NCBI GenBank assembly: GCA_029339505.1
Contig: JAQISU010000210.1
Location: 16,321,501 to 16,385,500, forward strand
Length of the DNA: 64,000 bases
Direction of reading: 5' to 3'
Origin: Unio delphinus
Lineage: Eukaryota > Mollusca > Bivalvia > Unionida > Unionidae
The position numbers were made by a program, and so were the translations under genes. Below, in pieces: positions 7,738 through 14,690 of the stretch. Under the pieces are notes generated by a model that made no database searches, was not told the origin of the DNA, and was given only the letters and a program-made list of their open reading frames with translations. Numbering within the stretch: the first letter of the stretch is position 1; every line of letters begins with the position of its first letter.

Positions 7738-8232
7738 TTATCTCCCTACATAAGAAAACTGAATTTTGTTTTTAAAACGCTTTGAAAAAGCGGTCTTATA
7801 AATTCCCTCTGCTACTTTTTGTACCGAGGAGGTGTGAATATCGAAATACTTACCAGCTTCTGACATTGATTGAAATACCATCTCCGTGTCAGTATTAAAC
7901 GATCTTACTGGTCTCTTCCCAATTGATTTACAAGTACCAGTATTTCCAAATGCAGTATTCTCACTTTGTGTAACAGCTCGTAAATTATTCAAAGAATTAT
8001 GTGTCCTAATACCATCAATATGATCAATAACAAGGCCATCCTTGATTAATCCATTATACACTTCATAAACGAAACGGTGATTGAGATACATTTTCCCTCC
8101 AGCTTTAAATATCAAATAACCCATACCATTATCCCGCCCAACAGATTTCTTATTTTTACTGTGTCTAACAACACCATCACTAGAAGCTTCGTAATTTTTA
8201 ATAACAGGATGTCTTTGAAATTCTTGGCTCAT
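7738..8232 (-). CDS. HNH homing-type endonuclease (NUMOD4-HNH-NUMOD1 layout)
   Basis: 164 residues. The N-terminus resembles NUMOD4 (HPVIKNYEASSDGVVRH). The HNH_3 core follows, with YLNHRFVYEVYNG, IDHIDGIRTHNSLNNLRAVT and QSEN carrying the conserved His-Asn-His-type residues. The C-terminus (FQSMSEAGKYFDIHTSSVQK) is a NUMOD1-like helix-turn-helix DNA-binding part. Such proteins are site-specific DNA nucleases common in phage and giant-virus genomes and move as selfish genes. A micro-palindrome (GGAAATACTGGTACTTG on the minus strand) supplies FGNTGT. The ATG is directly abutted by TATATAA on the minus strand. It lies 15 bp beyond the stop of the zinc protein, in the same orientation. Confidence 0.88.
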   Translation of the reverse strand: MSQEFQRHPVIKNYEASSDGVVRHSKNKKSVGRDNGMGYLIFKAGGKMYLNHRFVYEVYNGLIKDGLVIDHIDGIRTHNSLNNLRAVTQSENTAFGNTGTCKSIGKRPVRSFNTDTEMVFQSMSEAGKYFDIHTSSVQKVAEGIYKTAFSKRFKNKIQFSYVGR

Positions 8233-8247
8233 TTATATATAATATAT
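8233..8247 (-). promoter_or_regulatory. TATATAA box abutting the HNH start codon
   Basis: On the minus strand the bases just before the ATG at 8232 read ATATATTATATATAA. The box leaves essentially no room for a leader between it and the ATG, so either transcription starts further up or the motif acts as a combined late-promoter/initiator. Confidence 0.45.
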
Positions 8248-8577
8248 CTATTTGTCTAATTCGTTAATTGGCTGAATTATAACATTGGAAAATCTTTTTA
8301 TATAATCAGCCGTAGTTTTTATGATTTTGCCATTGACGTCGTCAGGATTTTTGATTCTTCGCTTGTCATAATAACGTTTTAACTCTCTATAACGCTTACC
8401 CCCGCAATTAATGCATAACTGCGACTTGCCTCTTACACCTACCCCACAATGCAAGCATGGTAGAGGTCCCTCCGAACCGTTTCTCACACTCTGCATATGA
8501 TACCCACAGAATTCATTTCTGCATGATTTGTTACACGGAGTCTTTGATCCAATCATAAGCCATTTGCAATGATTCAT
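8248..8577 (-). CDS. Small Cys-rich zinc-binding protein
   Basis: 109 residues. The N-terminal Cys cluster has C4, C15, C19, C24 and H27 (CKWLMIGSKTPCNKSCRNEF, then CGYH). It is followed by two Cys pairs, C41-x2-C44 and C55-x2-C58, forming a second zinc ribbon, and a basic helical tail (RYRELKRYYDKRRIKNP). The first cluster is a type seen repeatedly in large DNA viruses and Polintons. The function is unknown; a transcription or replication accessory is plausible. It is divergent from the polymerase gene, with only 42 bp between start codons, so the two probably share a control region. Confidence 0.65.
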   Translation of the reverse strand: MNHCKWLMIGSKTPCNKSCRNEFCGYHMQSVRNGSEGPLPCLHCGVGVRGKSQLCINCGGKRYRELKRYYDKRRIKNPDDVNGKIIKTTADYIKRFSNVIIQPINELDK

Positions 8578-8619
8578 TATATAAAATTTTCTTATTTAAA
8601 TACTTGTTTTAATTATAAT
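8578..8619. promoter_or_regulatory. Bidirectional promoter between zinc protein and polymerase
   Basis: Only 42 bp separate the two ATGs. TATATAAAATTTT abuts the minus-strand ATG at 8577, and TTTTAATTATAAT abuts the plus-strand ATG at 8620. Both starts therefore carry TATA-like boxes with almost no leader. Confidence 0.5.
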
Positions 8620-11600
8620 ATGAAGGAGTTCAAGAGATTATCGAAAATTAAGCCTTGGAAAAATGTTAGATTTAATCTCGATAGAATCTCTGATATACCT
8701 AAAAGTCTAGTAGATGATAAACCACTATTGAGTAAAATCAGCGACTGTTTTAATGAGTTTAAGCCTGATGGAGCATCTCATACGTGGTCGACATTTCGAA
8801 TTATTGATGAAGATGTCAATATACCCATAATTGATGCTACTATGAATGATATAAGAGCAGCTGTGATACTTTCACACCTTGGCAAGAAATCCAAAGGTAA
8901 ATTGCAAAGCAATTCTCTACGGAGGTATTTTTTTAGAATAAAATTTATTATCGAAGAGGAAGGTGAATGGATTATCAGAGATAAATTTGACCCAATCCTT
9001 AAGGATAAAAAAACTGTTATTGTGAGTAGAGATTCCAAACCAGGAATTCTAACTGGAATTGACAAACCATACTATGAGAAATCTTACCCTGTAACAGCAG
9101 TTGTGTATGGGTTATATCCAATAAATAATAATCCTAATATTGCAAAACTAGCTCCAATGTTTTCATCGGCAATGGCTTTGCCACTTAATTGTGTAGCAAC
9201 ACGGTTAATAGAACACTTCACAAATGCATCCCGGGGAAACAAATTAACTGAACAACGAAGAAAAAAAATAACCGAATGGGAACTAACAGTGAATCAACAT
9301 GGAGCAAGGATTTCCGATATAGCTAAATTAGAAGCATTATTAAAATTTCCAATATCGGTAGCGACAATAACCGGAGAAGTATTATACGAACCGAAATATC
9401 AATCGCGAGGAGCTCCAATTGAAATTATTGATCATAACAAACACGCGTGGACACCAGCGGTAAATATATTTCCACGAGAAAGAACTGTTCGATATATCCC
9501 TAAAGAATTTTCTAGGGATGATTTCTATGAAGAGAAATTATTTGATGCTATTCACGCGTTAACCAAAGACGACCCTGTGTCAGTATGGTTACTCAGGAGT
9601 AATGAGGATCCGGAAATAGGATTTGATCAGTTTGTAAAACCAAATGGTGAATTATATCGAACTGAAGAATTAGATACTAGAATGAGAAAAATCGCTAATG
9701 AGTATTTAGAAGGAAACACTAGCATTTCTACAGAAAAACTACTTACGGATAGTTTTACTATTCCATCAGTGGTAGCTCACTTCGCAAGAGAAAAGAATTC
9801 ATGGCGCCCAACACGAAGTGATTTTCTCAATGACGTGAAGTTGAGTTGCGTCGAATTAAGTCATGGAGGATTGTGGAATACGAAATACTCACGTGATGGT
9901 ATGATTTCAATTGATATATCCGCGTGTTATCCTGGAAGTTTTCTCGGGTATGGAGAATGCTCTGAGTACTTCAAACGATTTGGACACCCCACACATGAAA
10001 TGACTCGTGTTGCGATTAATGGTCCATTGCCTGATTTTGATTTAACCGGGTTCGCTCGTGTGATATCATTCGAATTAGCTACAGGGTTACATCCGTGTAG
10101 TTATCTTTGGCTTGGTAGACATATGTATGAAAAAGCGTGGATGCCAATTATGCTATTGCGGTATATGATCGATTGTGGTATGCTAATATCGTTAATTGTC
10201 AGTGAAGCGATTATTTGTTATAACGCTCAGAAAGATGTTTGGTTACCAAAACCCGATCTAGAAAAAATAATTAACGAACAACGAAAACAATTTCTAGATG
10301 GAAATTCGAAGAATTTCAGCGAGGAACAAATCATAGATTGGTCTAAAAAATTATTCGAAGGTAGTAATAGAGAGGCTAAAGATCTCGGACGAAAAATAAT
10401 CGGTAAATTCACTCAAGGTGGAAGATTTGATAATGCAAAATACTCTTCGAGATTAATCATAGACGATGAAGAATACAATTTCATAATATCTGATTTAATA
10501 AAAAAAGGGAAATTTGTAACCCGTAAGAACGCTTTTCTATCAGGGGAATTAGATGAGGAAGCTTACAAATCTGCGAGCGGAACTAATAATGTTTGGGTAG
10601 ATGATGTCCTTCGAAATGGTAAGAAACTAGGTACGGTTGTTACCTACTGTGATGGATATAGTTGTCAGTACACACATTTGAGAAGTTCTATGCTAGCCTA
10701 TTCTTGTATTAATCTATTCTCGATGATAAACAGATTTCCTGATACCGCGGTTAGAGTAGCTACTGATTCGATGTATATCCATGAAAAATACAAATCAGAT
10801 GTAGCTAAATTCACAGATCCTAAGGAAGCGTGGGGGAATTGGAGGTTTAAAAAAGAAACACTACATGAGTATTGTAAATCCGCAGACATTACTATGGATG
10901 ATAAATACTTGAAAAGTAACCATAATATCTCAGAGATTCAATCAGAATTTTCTACTGCACCGCCCGTATCAGATCCGATTTGTAGATACAAGACAGTTTA
11001 TTTAAACGGCTGTGGTGGATCAGGAAAGACAACTCGTGTAATCGAATTATTTCGTCGGTCAACCATGGTTGTGTTAACACCAACTCACAGACTCGCCAGA
11101 GAGATGATAGCGCGTGGAGTAAAAGCTTGTACCTATCACAGCTTCTTTCGATGGAAAGGCGATAATTGGACTCCTGATCGAATGGGCGATAAATTCATTC
11201 CTGATGTAATAATCATTGATGAAGTATGTACTATATCGTTGACAGTATTACAGACATTTCTATCATGGTTGTTGACAAAAAACACAAAAGTCGTCATGTG
11301 CGGGGATCACGGCCAACCGCAGCCATTTGTTGGTGGATCTCCACATGAATGGCTAAAAGGATTTGTAGATTATTATGAAGAGATTAATACCGACCATAGA
11401 TCACTTGATGAACAATTACGCAAGTTCAAAGCGCTAATTAGATTACAACCGGATAAAATCCAATGTGAAATAGCGCGTGAAATAATCTCTGAAACTCCCA
11501 TGAATGATTTTTGGGAAATGTGGAAGCCAAATGATTTAATAATCGCGAGTAGAAAAATAGTCAGAGACGCACTTCAGATGAAGTTGTTTGCGCTACATAA

Positions 11601-12030
11601 AGAAAAATTTGCAACGCTTCCAGTACCACTCTGTTATAGACCTAAGGATACACGAAAGCAGAATATCGACGTTGACATTCCTGGACAACAACAAAAGCAG
11701 AATTTAGTATTAAATGATATTGTGTTGGTTGATATCAGCGTCGTTAAAGATGCATTAGGTGCTGATAAATCCCCATGGACGTTAGGTTATGCAGCAACAA
11801 TACACTCTTCACAGGGATTGACTATATCCGATACAACTCTTTGGATAGTAGATAATCATATTGAGTGGTCAAATTTAGTTTATCTCGCAGTATCCAGAGT
11901 ACGGCGAATAAACCAACTTCGAAGAATTGTGGTTAATGATAATGACAATACAATAAGTAATATACACACCGATGATAATATAATCAGAAAAAAACTCTCT
12001 GGTTATAAACAACAGGATAAAAAAAAATAA
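8620..12030 (+). CDS. POLB: DNA polymerase B fused to SF1 helicase
   Basis: 1136 residues from MKEFKRLSKIKP at 8620; an in-frame ATG at 8569 lies inside the divergent gene and is less likely. The polymerase part (to about 770) shows motif A, ISIDISACYPGSF with Asp 432, and motif C, VRVATDSMYI with Asp 716. No clear 3'-5' exonuclease motif was found by eye. From about 785 there is a superfamily 1 helicase: Walker A GCGGSGKTT (Lys 803), Walker B VIIIDEV (Asp 867, Glu 868), motif III MCGDHGQPQPF, and late motifs YAATIHSSQGLT and VYLAVSRVRR. It should copy and unwind the element's genome. Canonical Polinton polymerases are described as protein-primed PolB without a helicase. Three micro-palindromes sit in frame (8899-8916, 9712-9728 and 10300-10317; the latter two encode GNTSIS and GNSKNF). 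The frame ends in an A9 run, after which HNH coding continues in another frame. Confidence 0.9.
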   Translation: MKEFKRLSKIKPWKNVRFNLDRISDIPKSLVDDKPLLSKISDCFNEFKPDGASHTWSTFRIIDEDVNIPIIDATMNDIRAAVILSHLGKKSKGKLQSNSLRRYFFRIKFIIEEEGEWIIRDKFDPILKDKKTVIVSRDSKPGILTGIDKPYYEKSYPVTAVVYGLYPINNNPNIAKLAPMFSSAMALPLNCVATRLIEHFTNASRGNKLTEQRRKKITEWELTVNQHGARISDIAKLEALLKFPISVATITGEVLYEPKYQSRGAPIEIIDHNKHAWTPAVNIFPRERTVRYIPKEFSRDDFYEEKLFDAIHALTKDDPVSVWLLRSNEDPEIGFDQFVKPNGELYRTEELDTRMRKIANEYLEGNTSISTEKLLTDSFTIPSVVAHFAREKNSWRPTRSDFLNDVKLSCVELSHGGLWNTKYSRDGMISIDISACYPGSFLGYGECSEYFKRFGHPTHEMTRVAINGPLPDFDLTGFARVISFELATGLHPCSYLWLGRHMYEKAWMPIMLLRYMIDCGMLISLIVSEAIICYNAQKDVWLPKPDLEKIINEQRKQFLDGNSKNFSEEQIIDWSKKLFEGSNREAKDLGRKIIGKFTQGGRFDNAKYSSRLIIDDEEYNFIISDLIKKGKFVTRKNAFLSGELDEEAYKSASGTNNVWVDDVLRNGKKLGTVVTYCDGYSCQYTHLRSSMLAYSCINLFSMINRFPDTAVRVATDSMYIHEKYKSDVAKFTDPKEAWGNWRFKKETLHEYCKSADITMDDKYLKSNHNISEIQSEFSTAPPVSDPICRYKTVYLNGCGGSGKTTRVIELFRRSTMVVLTPTHRLAREMIARGVKACTYHSFFRWKGDNWTPDRMGDKFIPDVIIIDEVCTISLTVLQTFLSWLLTKNTKVVMCGDHGQPQPFVGGSPHEWLKGFVDYYEEINTDHRSLDEQLRKFKALIRLQPDKIQCEIAREIISETPMNDFWEMWKPNDLIIASRKIVRDALQMKLFALHKEKFATLPVPLCYRPKDTRKQNIDVDIPGQQQKQNLVLNDIVLVDISVVKDALGADKSPWTLGYAATIHSSQGLTISDTTLWIVDNHIEWSNLVYLAVSRVRRINQLRRIVVNDNDNTISNIHTDDNIIRKKLSGYKQQDKKK

Positions 12031-12031
12031 A

Positions 12032-12259
12032 AGAGAATTTGACATTGATGCTGAATTAATTAAGACACTAAAGCAACAACAGAACAATCACTGCGCGAGT
12101 TGCAATTGTATAATGCGTTGGCAGTATTCGGATAAAGATCCTCGCCAATTCACCGTAGATAGAAAAGATAACAATCTCGGTCATGTCAGAAACAATGTGA
12201 GGTTGACTTGTCTTGAGTGCAACAGACGCAGAGGTGCCAGCACCCTGGGTGCTAATTAA
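12032..12259 (+). CDS. HNH endonuclease domain in a shifted frame after the polymerase-helicase
   Basis: Starting just past the POLB stop, the frame shifted by one base reads about 75 codons. They contain CASCNC, then FTVDRKDNNLGHVRNN, then LTCLECNRRRG and a stop at 12257-12259. The two Cys-x2-Cys pairs around an Asp-Arg...Asn...His...Asn core are the zinc-bound HNH fold. No ATG precedes the first Cys pair in this frame (the only one lies after it), so the domain is probably the C-terminus of the polymerase-helicase protein. A net one-base change in the A9 run at 12019-12027 separates the two frames. A true frameshift, an assembly error or frameshifted translation are all possible. The end overlaps the convergent integrase stop by 8 bp. 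Confidence 0.72.
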   Translation, partial: REFDIDAELIKTLKQQQNNHCASCNCIMRWQYSDKDPRQFTVDRKDNNLGHVRNNVRLTCLECNRRRGASTLGAN

Positions 12260-13208
12260 GACCACGCGGTGGCAATTGAGTATCCTCGGGAATCACTTGT
12301 AATTGTTCGCGTGTAAATCCTCGCTGAGGAGCAGTTGAATCCAGTTTATAGACTGGAGGTCTACCAGTTGATCGTGTTATGCCGGATATTTTATGCGTAG
12401 TGACGCTCCAAATAGGATCGGTAGCTCTTTTTTTACCACCCTCAAGCTCTCCTGGTTCGTATAAGTACCTTACAATGACATTACTACCAAGAATTGGTTC
12501 TTTGAAATCTTTTTGTGAAATTCCTTGGATTTCCATTTTGATAGACGCCTTCTTAATAGCGTTGACAGGTTTCATATTAATTGTTCTAGTAATCTCATTA
12601 TTGATTGCGGTAATCACAGCTGGTAATCTCTTGACCCATTCACGGGATCGTTTATCCTGTATGAATTCTTTTGCGTATTGATATCCGAATAACCGCTCAG
12701 CAAGGGTTTTATTAAACCGTTCAACAATTGCCTGATCGCGATGTAGCGCAGTGTGTCCTCGTCTGATGGCGACATTATGATGTTTCATCGTAGATGTAAC
12801 AACACCTTGAAATTCCTTGCCAGGATCAACTTGTAACAGATTTGGCCAGCGCAGAGGACCTCGTCGATAAATCCTCTCAAATGCAGAAGCTACTTCAGTA
12901 GATGATTTTGTCCTTAACGGTTCTGCTTCTTTGTATCGACTTGCAATATCAACTAACGTTAACGCGTATTTGTAACCGTTGTCATGCGGCAGAAATAGTA
13001 TATCAGCTTGATGAACTTCATTAGGTGTTGTAACATCAAAATGCGAATAGTTAATTTGTTTAGGCGCTGGTAGATAAATTTGCCATATTGCCTGTTTAGA
13101 TAACCAGTTTGCCGCTGTAGTTTTTTTCACCTTTGATGCACTAGCTAGTTTATTGATTGCTGCGTAACCTCTCCAGTATCCTCTCGGAGAATAATAAATA
13201 GATTCCAT
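12252..13208 (-). CDS. INT: Retroviral-like (rve, DDE) integrase
   Basis: 318 residues. The catalytic triad is clear: Asp 69 in HQADILFL, Asp 128 in LLQVDPGKEF and Glu 163 in AIVERFNKTL, giving 34 residues between the second Asp and the Glu, as in retroviral and Polinton integrases. No obvious HHCC zinc finger is seen before it, though the first 60 residues contain a helical segment. The C-terminal part (about 230-318), VIVRYLYEPGELEGGKK to DPIWSVTTHKISGI, looks like the SH3/chromo-like tail typical of the family. It inserts the element into host DNA, normally with a 6-bp target duplication. A micro-palindrome (13212-13227) lies right before the ATG. The frame is intact. Confidence 0.95.
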   Translation of the reverse strand: MESIYYSPRGYWRGYAAINKLASASKVKKTTAANWLSKQAIWQIYLPAPKQINYSHFDVTTPNEVHQADILFLPHDNGYKYALTLVDIASRYKEAEPLRTKSSTEVASAFERIYRRGPLRWPNLLQVDPGKEFQGVVTSTMKHHNVAIRRGHTALHRDQAIVERFNKTLAERLFGYQYAKEFIQDKRSREWVKRLPAVITAINNEITRTINMKPVNAIKKASIKMEIQGISQKDFKEPILGSNVIVRYLYEPGELEGGKKRATDPIWSVTTHKISGITRSTGRPPVYKLDSTAPQRGFTREQLQVIPEDTQLPPRGLN

Positions 13209-13211
13209 ATT

Positions 13212-13227
13212 AAAATGCTAGCATTTT
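13212..13227. repeat. Perfect micro-palindrome AAAATGCTAGCATTTT
   Basis: This is the cleanest copy of the dispersed family. It sits between the integrase start and the end of the PLA2 frame, a clean intergenic position. Confidence 0.9.
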
Positions 13228-13616
13228 CAATTACCAGCACCTAACATCAATTTACCCTTCATAGCAGATTTTACCAACCAAGAAGCCAACTTTTCTTTGA
13301 AGGATTTATCAGGAATAGCATTTAACGCATGAATTAATTTTACATCTGCGAGATGTCTATGTTGAAGATTACTGCTTTTATAAGCGACATCATGAATATG
13401 ACACGCCTTATCAATAGCGTTTATTGGATACTCGCCGGGTCGGGGCTGATTTTGATTATCAAGTCTGATATCTAATCGTGTCCCCGGTCCACAGTAGCTA
13501 TATCCTGGAAGGTGCTTTTCTCCTGGATACTTTGCCCACGGTGTTCCTGGGAGTTTTGTCAATTTGGCTGCAATATCACCTCCTCGTTTTTTTTTAAAGG
13601 TTTCGTGGAAGTAAAT
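13227..13616 (-). CDS. Parvovirus-like phospholipase A2 domain, no ATG of its own
   Basis: The frame is open from just after a TAG (13617-13619) to the stop at 13227. It has no ATG until four residues near the C-terminus. The domain shows KHLPGYSYCGPGTRLD (calcium-loop type GPGT) and IDKACHIHDVAYK (catalytic His-Asp and a Tyr), the pattern of the PLA2 in parvovirus VP1. Family role: phospholipid cleavage that lets virions leave the endosome. Upstream the frame passes through RGGDIAAKL and an A9 run shared with the DUF5679 gene. In other invertebrate Polintons I recall DUF5679 and PLA2 as one fused protein, so this domain is likely made as an extension of that gene. Confidence 0.82.
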   Translation of the reverse strand: MYFHETFKKKRGGDIAAKLTKLPGTPWAKYPGEKHLPGYSYCGPGTRLDIRLDNQNQPRPGEYPINAIDKACHIHDVAYKSSNLQHRHLADVKLIHALNAIPDKSFKEKLASWLVKSAMKGKLMLGAGN

Positions 13617-13741
13617 CTAAATTTTTTCGTACTACATTGTACGCATTTACCAGAAAGCGCTGATCGATTATTTTTCGTTGTAATCGTCGTCAAGTCATTT
13701 GTGCCAGTACGCGTCCTACACTTCACACAATATAGATCCAT
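13559..13741 (-). CDS. DUF5679-like zinc ribbon, N-terminal part of a likely PLA2 fusion
   Basis: 60 residues starting MDLYCVKCRTRTG. Cys 5/Cys 8 and Cys 33/Cys 36 (SGKCVQCSTKKFRF) form the zinc ribbon of DUF5679-like proteins, common at the front of Polinton and adintovirus PLA2 proteins. After the ribbon the frame runs through TKPLKKNEEV and stops four bases inside the expected PLA2 frame. At 13586-13592 the heptamer A AAA AAC occurs in exactly the phase used for -1 ribosomal slippage, and a -1 step enters the PLA2 frame. It is divergent from the packaging ATPase, with 18 bp between ATGs. Confidence 0.82.
   Translation of the reverse strand: MDLYCVKCRTRTGTNDLTTITTKNNRSALSGKCVQCSTKKFRFTSTKPLKKNEEVILQPN
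13586..13592 (-). promoter_or_regulatory. Candidate -1 ribosomal slippery site A AAA AAC
   Basis: In the DUF5679 frame the codons are AAA AAA AAC, so the heptamer has the X XXY YYZ phase. The -1 frame continues directly into the PLA2 domain. No strong downstream pseudoknot was identified by eye. A one-base loss from an A10 run would look the same. Confidence 0.45.
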
Positions 13742-13759
13742 AATTTATATATAACAGTT
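13742..13759. promoter_or_regulatory. 18-bp bidirectional promoter with TATATATAA
   Basis: The whole spacer between the DUF5679 ATG (13741, minus) and the ATPase ATG (13760, plus) is TAATTTATATATAACAGT. The near-palindromic TATATATAA can serve both directions but lies 5 and 4 bp from the two start codons. Confidence 0.5.
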
Positions 13760-14422
13760 ATGAATGTAATTGATTATTCAGCTACTCGACGACGGGAACC
13801 TATTAGACACCATGCAATGTTACCAAATTCTATTCGCGCGATTATCATCGGACCATCTGGAAGTGGTAAAACACAATTGCTACTTAATTTGATAACGAGA
13901 TGGATGAAGTGGGATAAATTGTACATGATTGCTCCGAGTGTAGACGATCAACGATGTTATGAAGTATTAAAGGATTTTAATGATGCCGCGCAAGAAATTA
14001 ACGGCGATGGTGTTATTGAGTTTATAACCGATATCGAAGAGGCACCGAATATTGATGATATTGATGGAAGTATTAACAATTTAGTCGTATATGATGATAT
14101 CATGTTAGATAATCAAAAGAATCCTGCTAGAATATTTTCCAGAGGCAGACATAAAAACACCGATGTGATATATATCACTCAACGTTACACTCAAATACCA
14201 AAAGTGATCAGAGATAACTGCAATATGCTGTGTGTATTTAACGGAGTTGATACTCATACTCTTAGAAATATTTGGCAAACTTGGTGCGGTGGTGATATGG
14301 ATCATAATCGATTTAGAAATTTCTTTAGCCACGCTCAGACAATCCCACACGGATTTGTGACGATAAATTTATCAGACCCTCGGACAAGATATCGTATCGG
14401 ACTTGATCAAATATTTAGTTAG
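13760..14422 (+). CDS. ATP: Genome-packaging ATPase, FtsK/HerA (A32-like) type
   Basis: 220 residues. Walker A is GPSGSGKTQ (Lys 37, Thr 38) after a short N-terminus with the RRREPIRHHAMLPNS region. Walker B is NLVVYDDIM. A later polar segment, VIYITQRYTQIPK, fits the sensor region of A32-like viral packaging ATPases. It would pump the element's DNA into preformed capsids. Length is normal for the family. It is the right-most gene of the element; its stop at 14420-14422 is followed by the terminal non-coding region. Confidence 0.93.
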   Translation: MNVIDYSATRRREPIRHHAMLPNSIRAIIIGPSGSGKTQLLLNLITRWMKWDKLYMIAPSVDDQRCYEVLKDFNDAAQEINGDGVIEFITDIEEAPNIDDIDGSINNLVVYDDIMLDNQKNPARIFSRGRHKNTDVIYITQRYTQIPKVIRDNCNMLCVFNGVDTHTLRNIWQTWCGGDMDHNRFRNFFSHAQTIPHGFVTINLSDPRTRYRIGLDQIFS

Positions 14423-14690
14423 CGCATTAGCAGCCGAGGAGGTGAACGTCAACTAAATGGCGTCTTTTTTTTTACCCGAAAACTCCACGAATTTTCCAAG
14501 CATCGTTAACTCAGAACTGAAAGTTCCAAGCAGCAAAGGGGATGGTGACAACAAAAATGGCGTCGTTTTTTTTTTTAATTTTATTTTGATGAATGGAGGC
14601 TTATATTAAGCATTTTCGAGAAAGCCTCAGTTTGCTAAATCGACGCCTGTAAAAGTTGGTCTGTTCACCTCCTCTGCTGCTGATTCAGTG
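14423..14690. repeat. Right terminal region of the Polinton with inverted repeat
   Basis: 14429-14447 (AGCAGCCGAGGAGGTGAAC) and 14663-14681 are reverse complements at 18 of 19 positions. Between them, AAATGGCGTC followed by a long T run occurs twice (about 14455 and 14555). This is probably the inner part or the whole of the right terminal inverted repeat. Because the left end is outside the window, the boundary cannot be proven. Confidence 0.5.

Larger units (their letters stand above)
1..14690. mobile_element. Maverick/Polinton (adintovirus-like) element, left end outside window
   Basis: The block contains the diagnostic Polinton set: DDE integrase, type B DNA polymerase, adenain-like protease, packaging ATPase and a double-jelly-roll capsid protein, plus pX/pVI-like, fibre-like, PLA2-like and DUF5679 proteins. 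Genes are dense and intronless, unlike the DNA to the right. The left terminus and its inverted repeat lie beyond base 1, so target duplications cannot be tested. The right limit is placed between the ATPase stop (14422) and the first host exon (14940). An inverted pair at 14429-14447 and 14663-14681 suggests an end near 14.69 kb, but the exact base is not fixed. Most frames are open, so the insertion looks fairly young. Confidence 0.93.

Noticed and set aside
7591..7785. Plus-strand ORF of 64 codons
   Set aside because: Partly antisense to the end of the HNH gene and otherwise without features.
12379..12681. Plus-strand 100-codon ORF
   Set aside because: Lies entirely within the integrase gene on the opposite strand.
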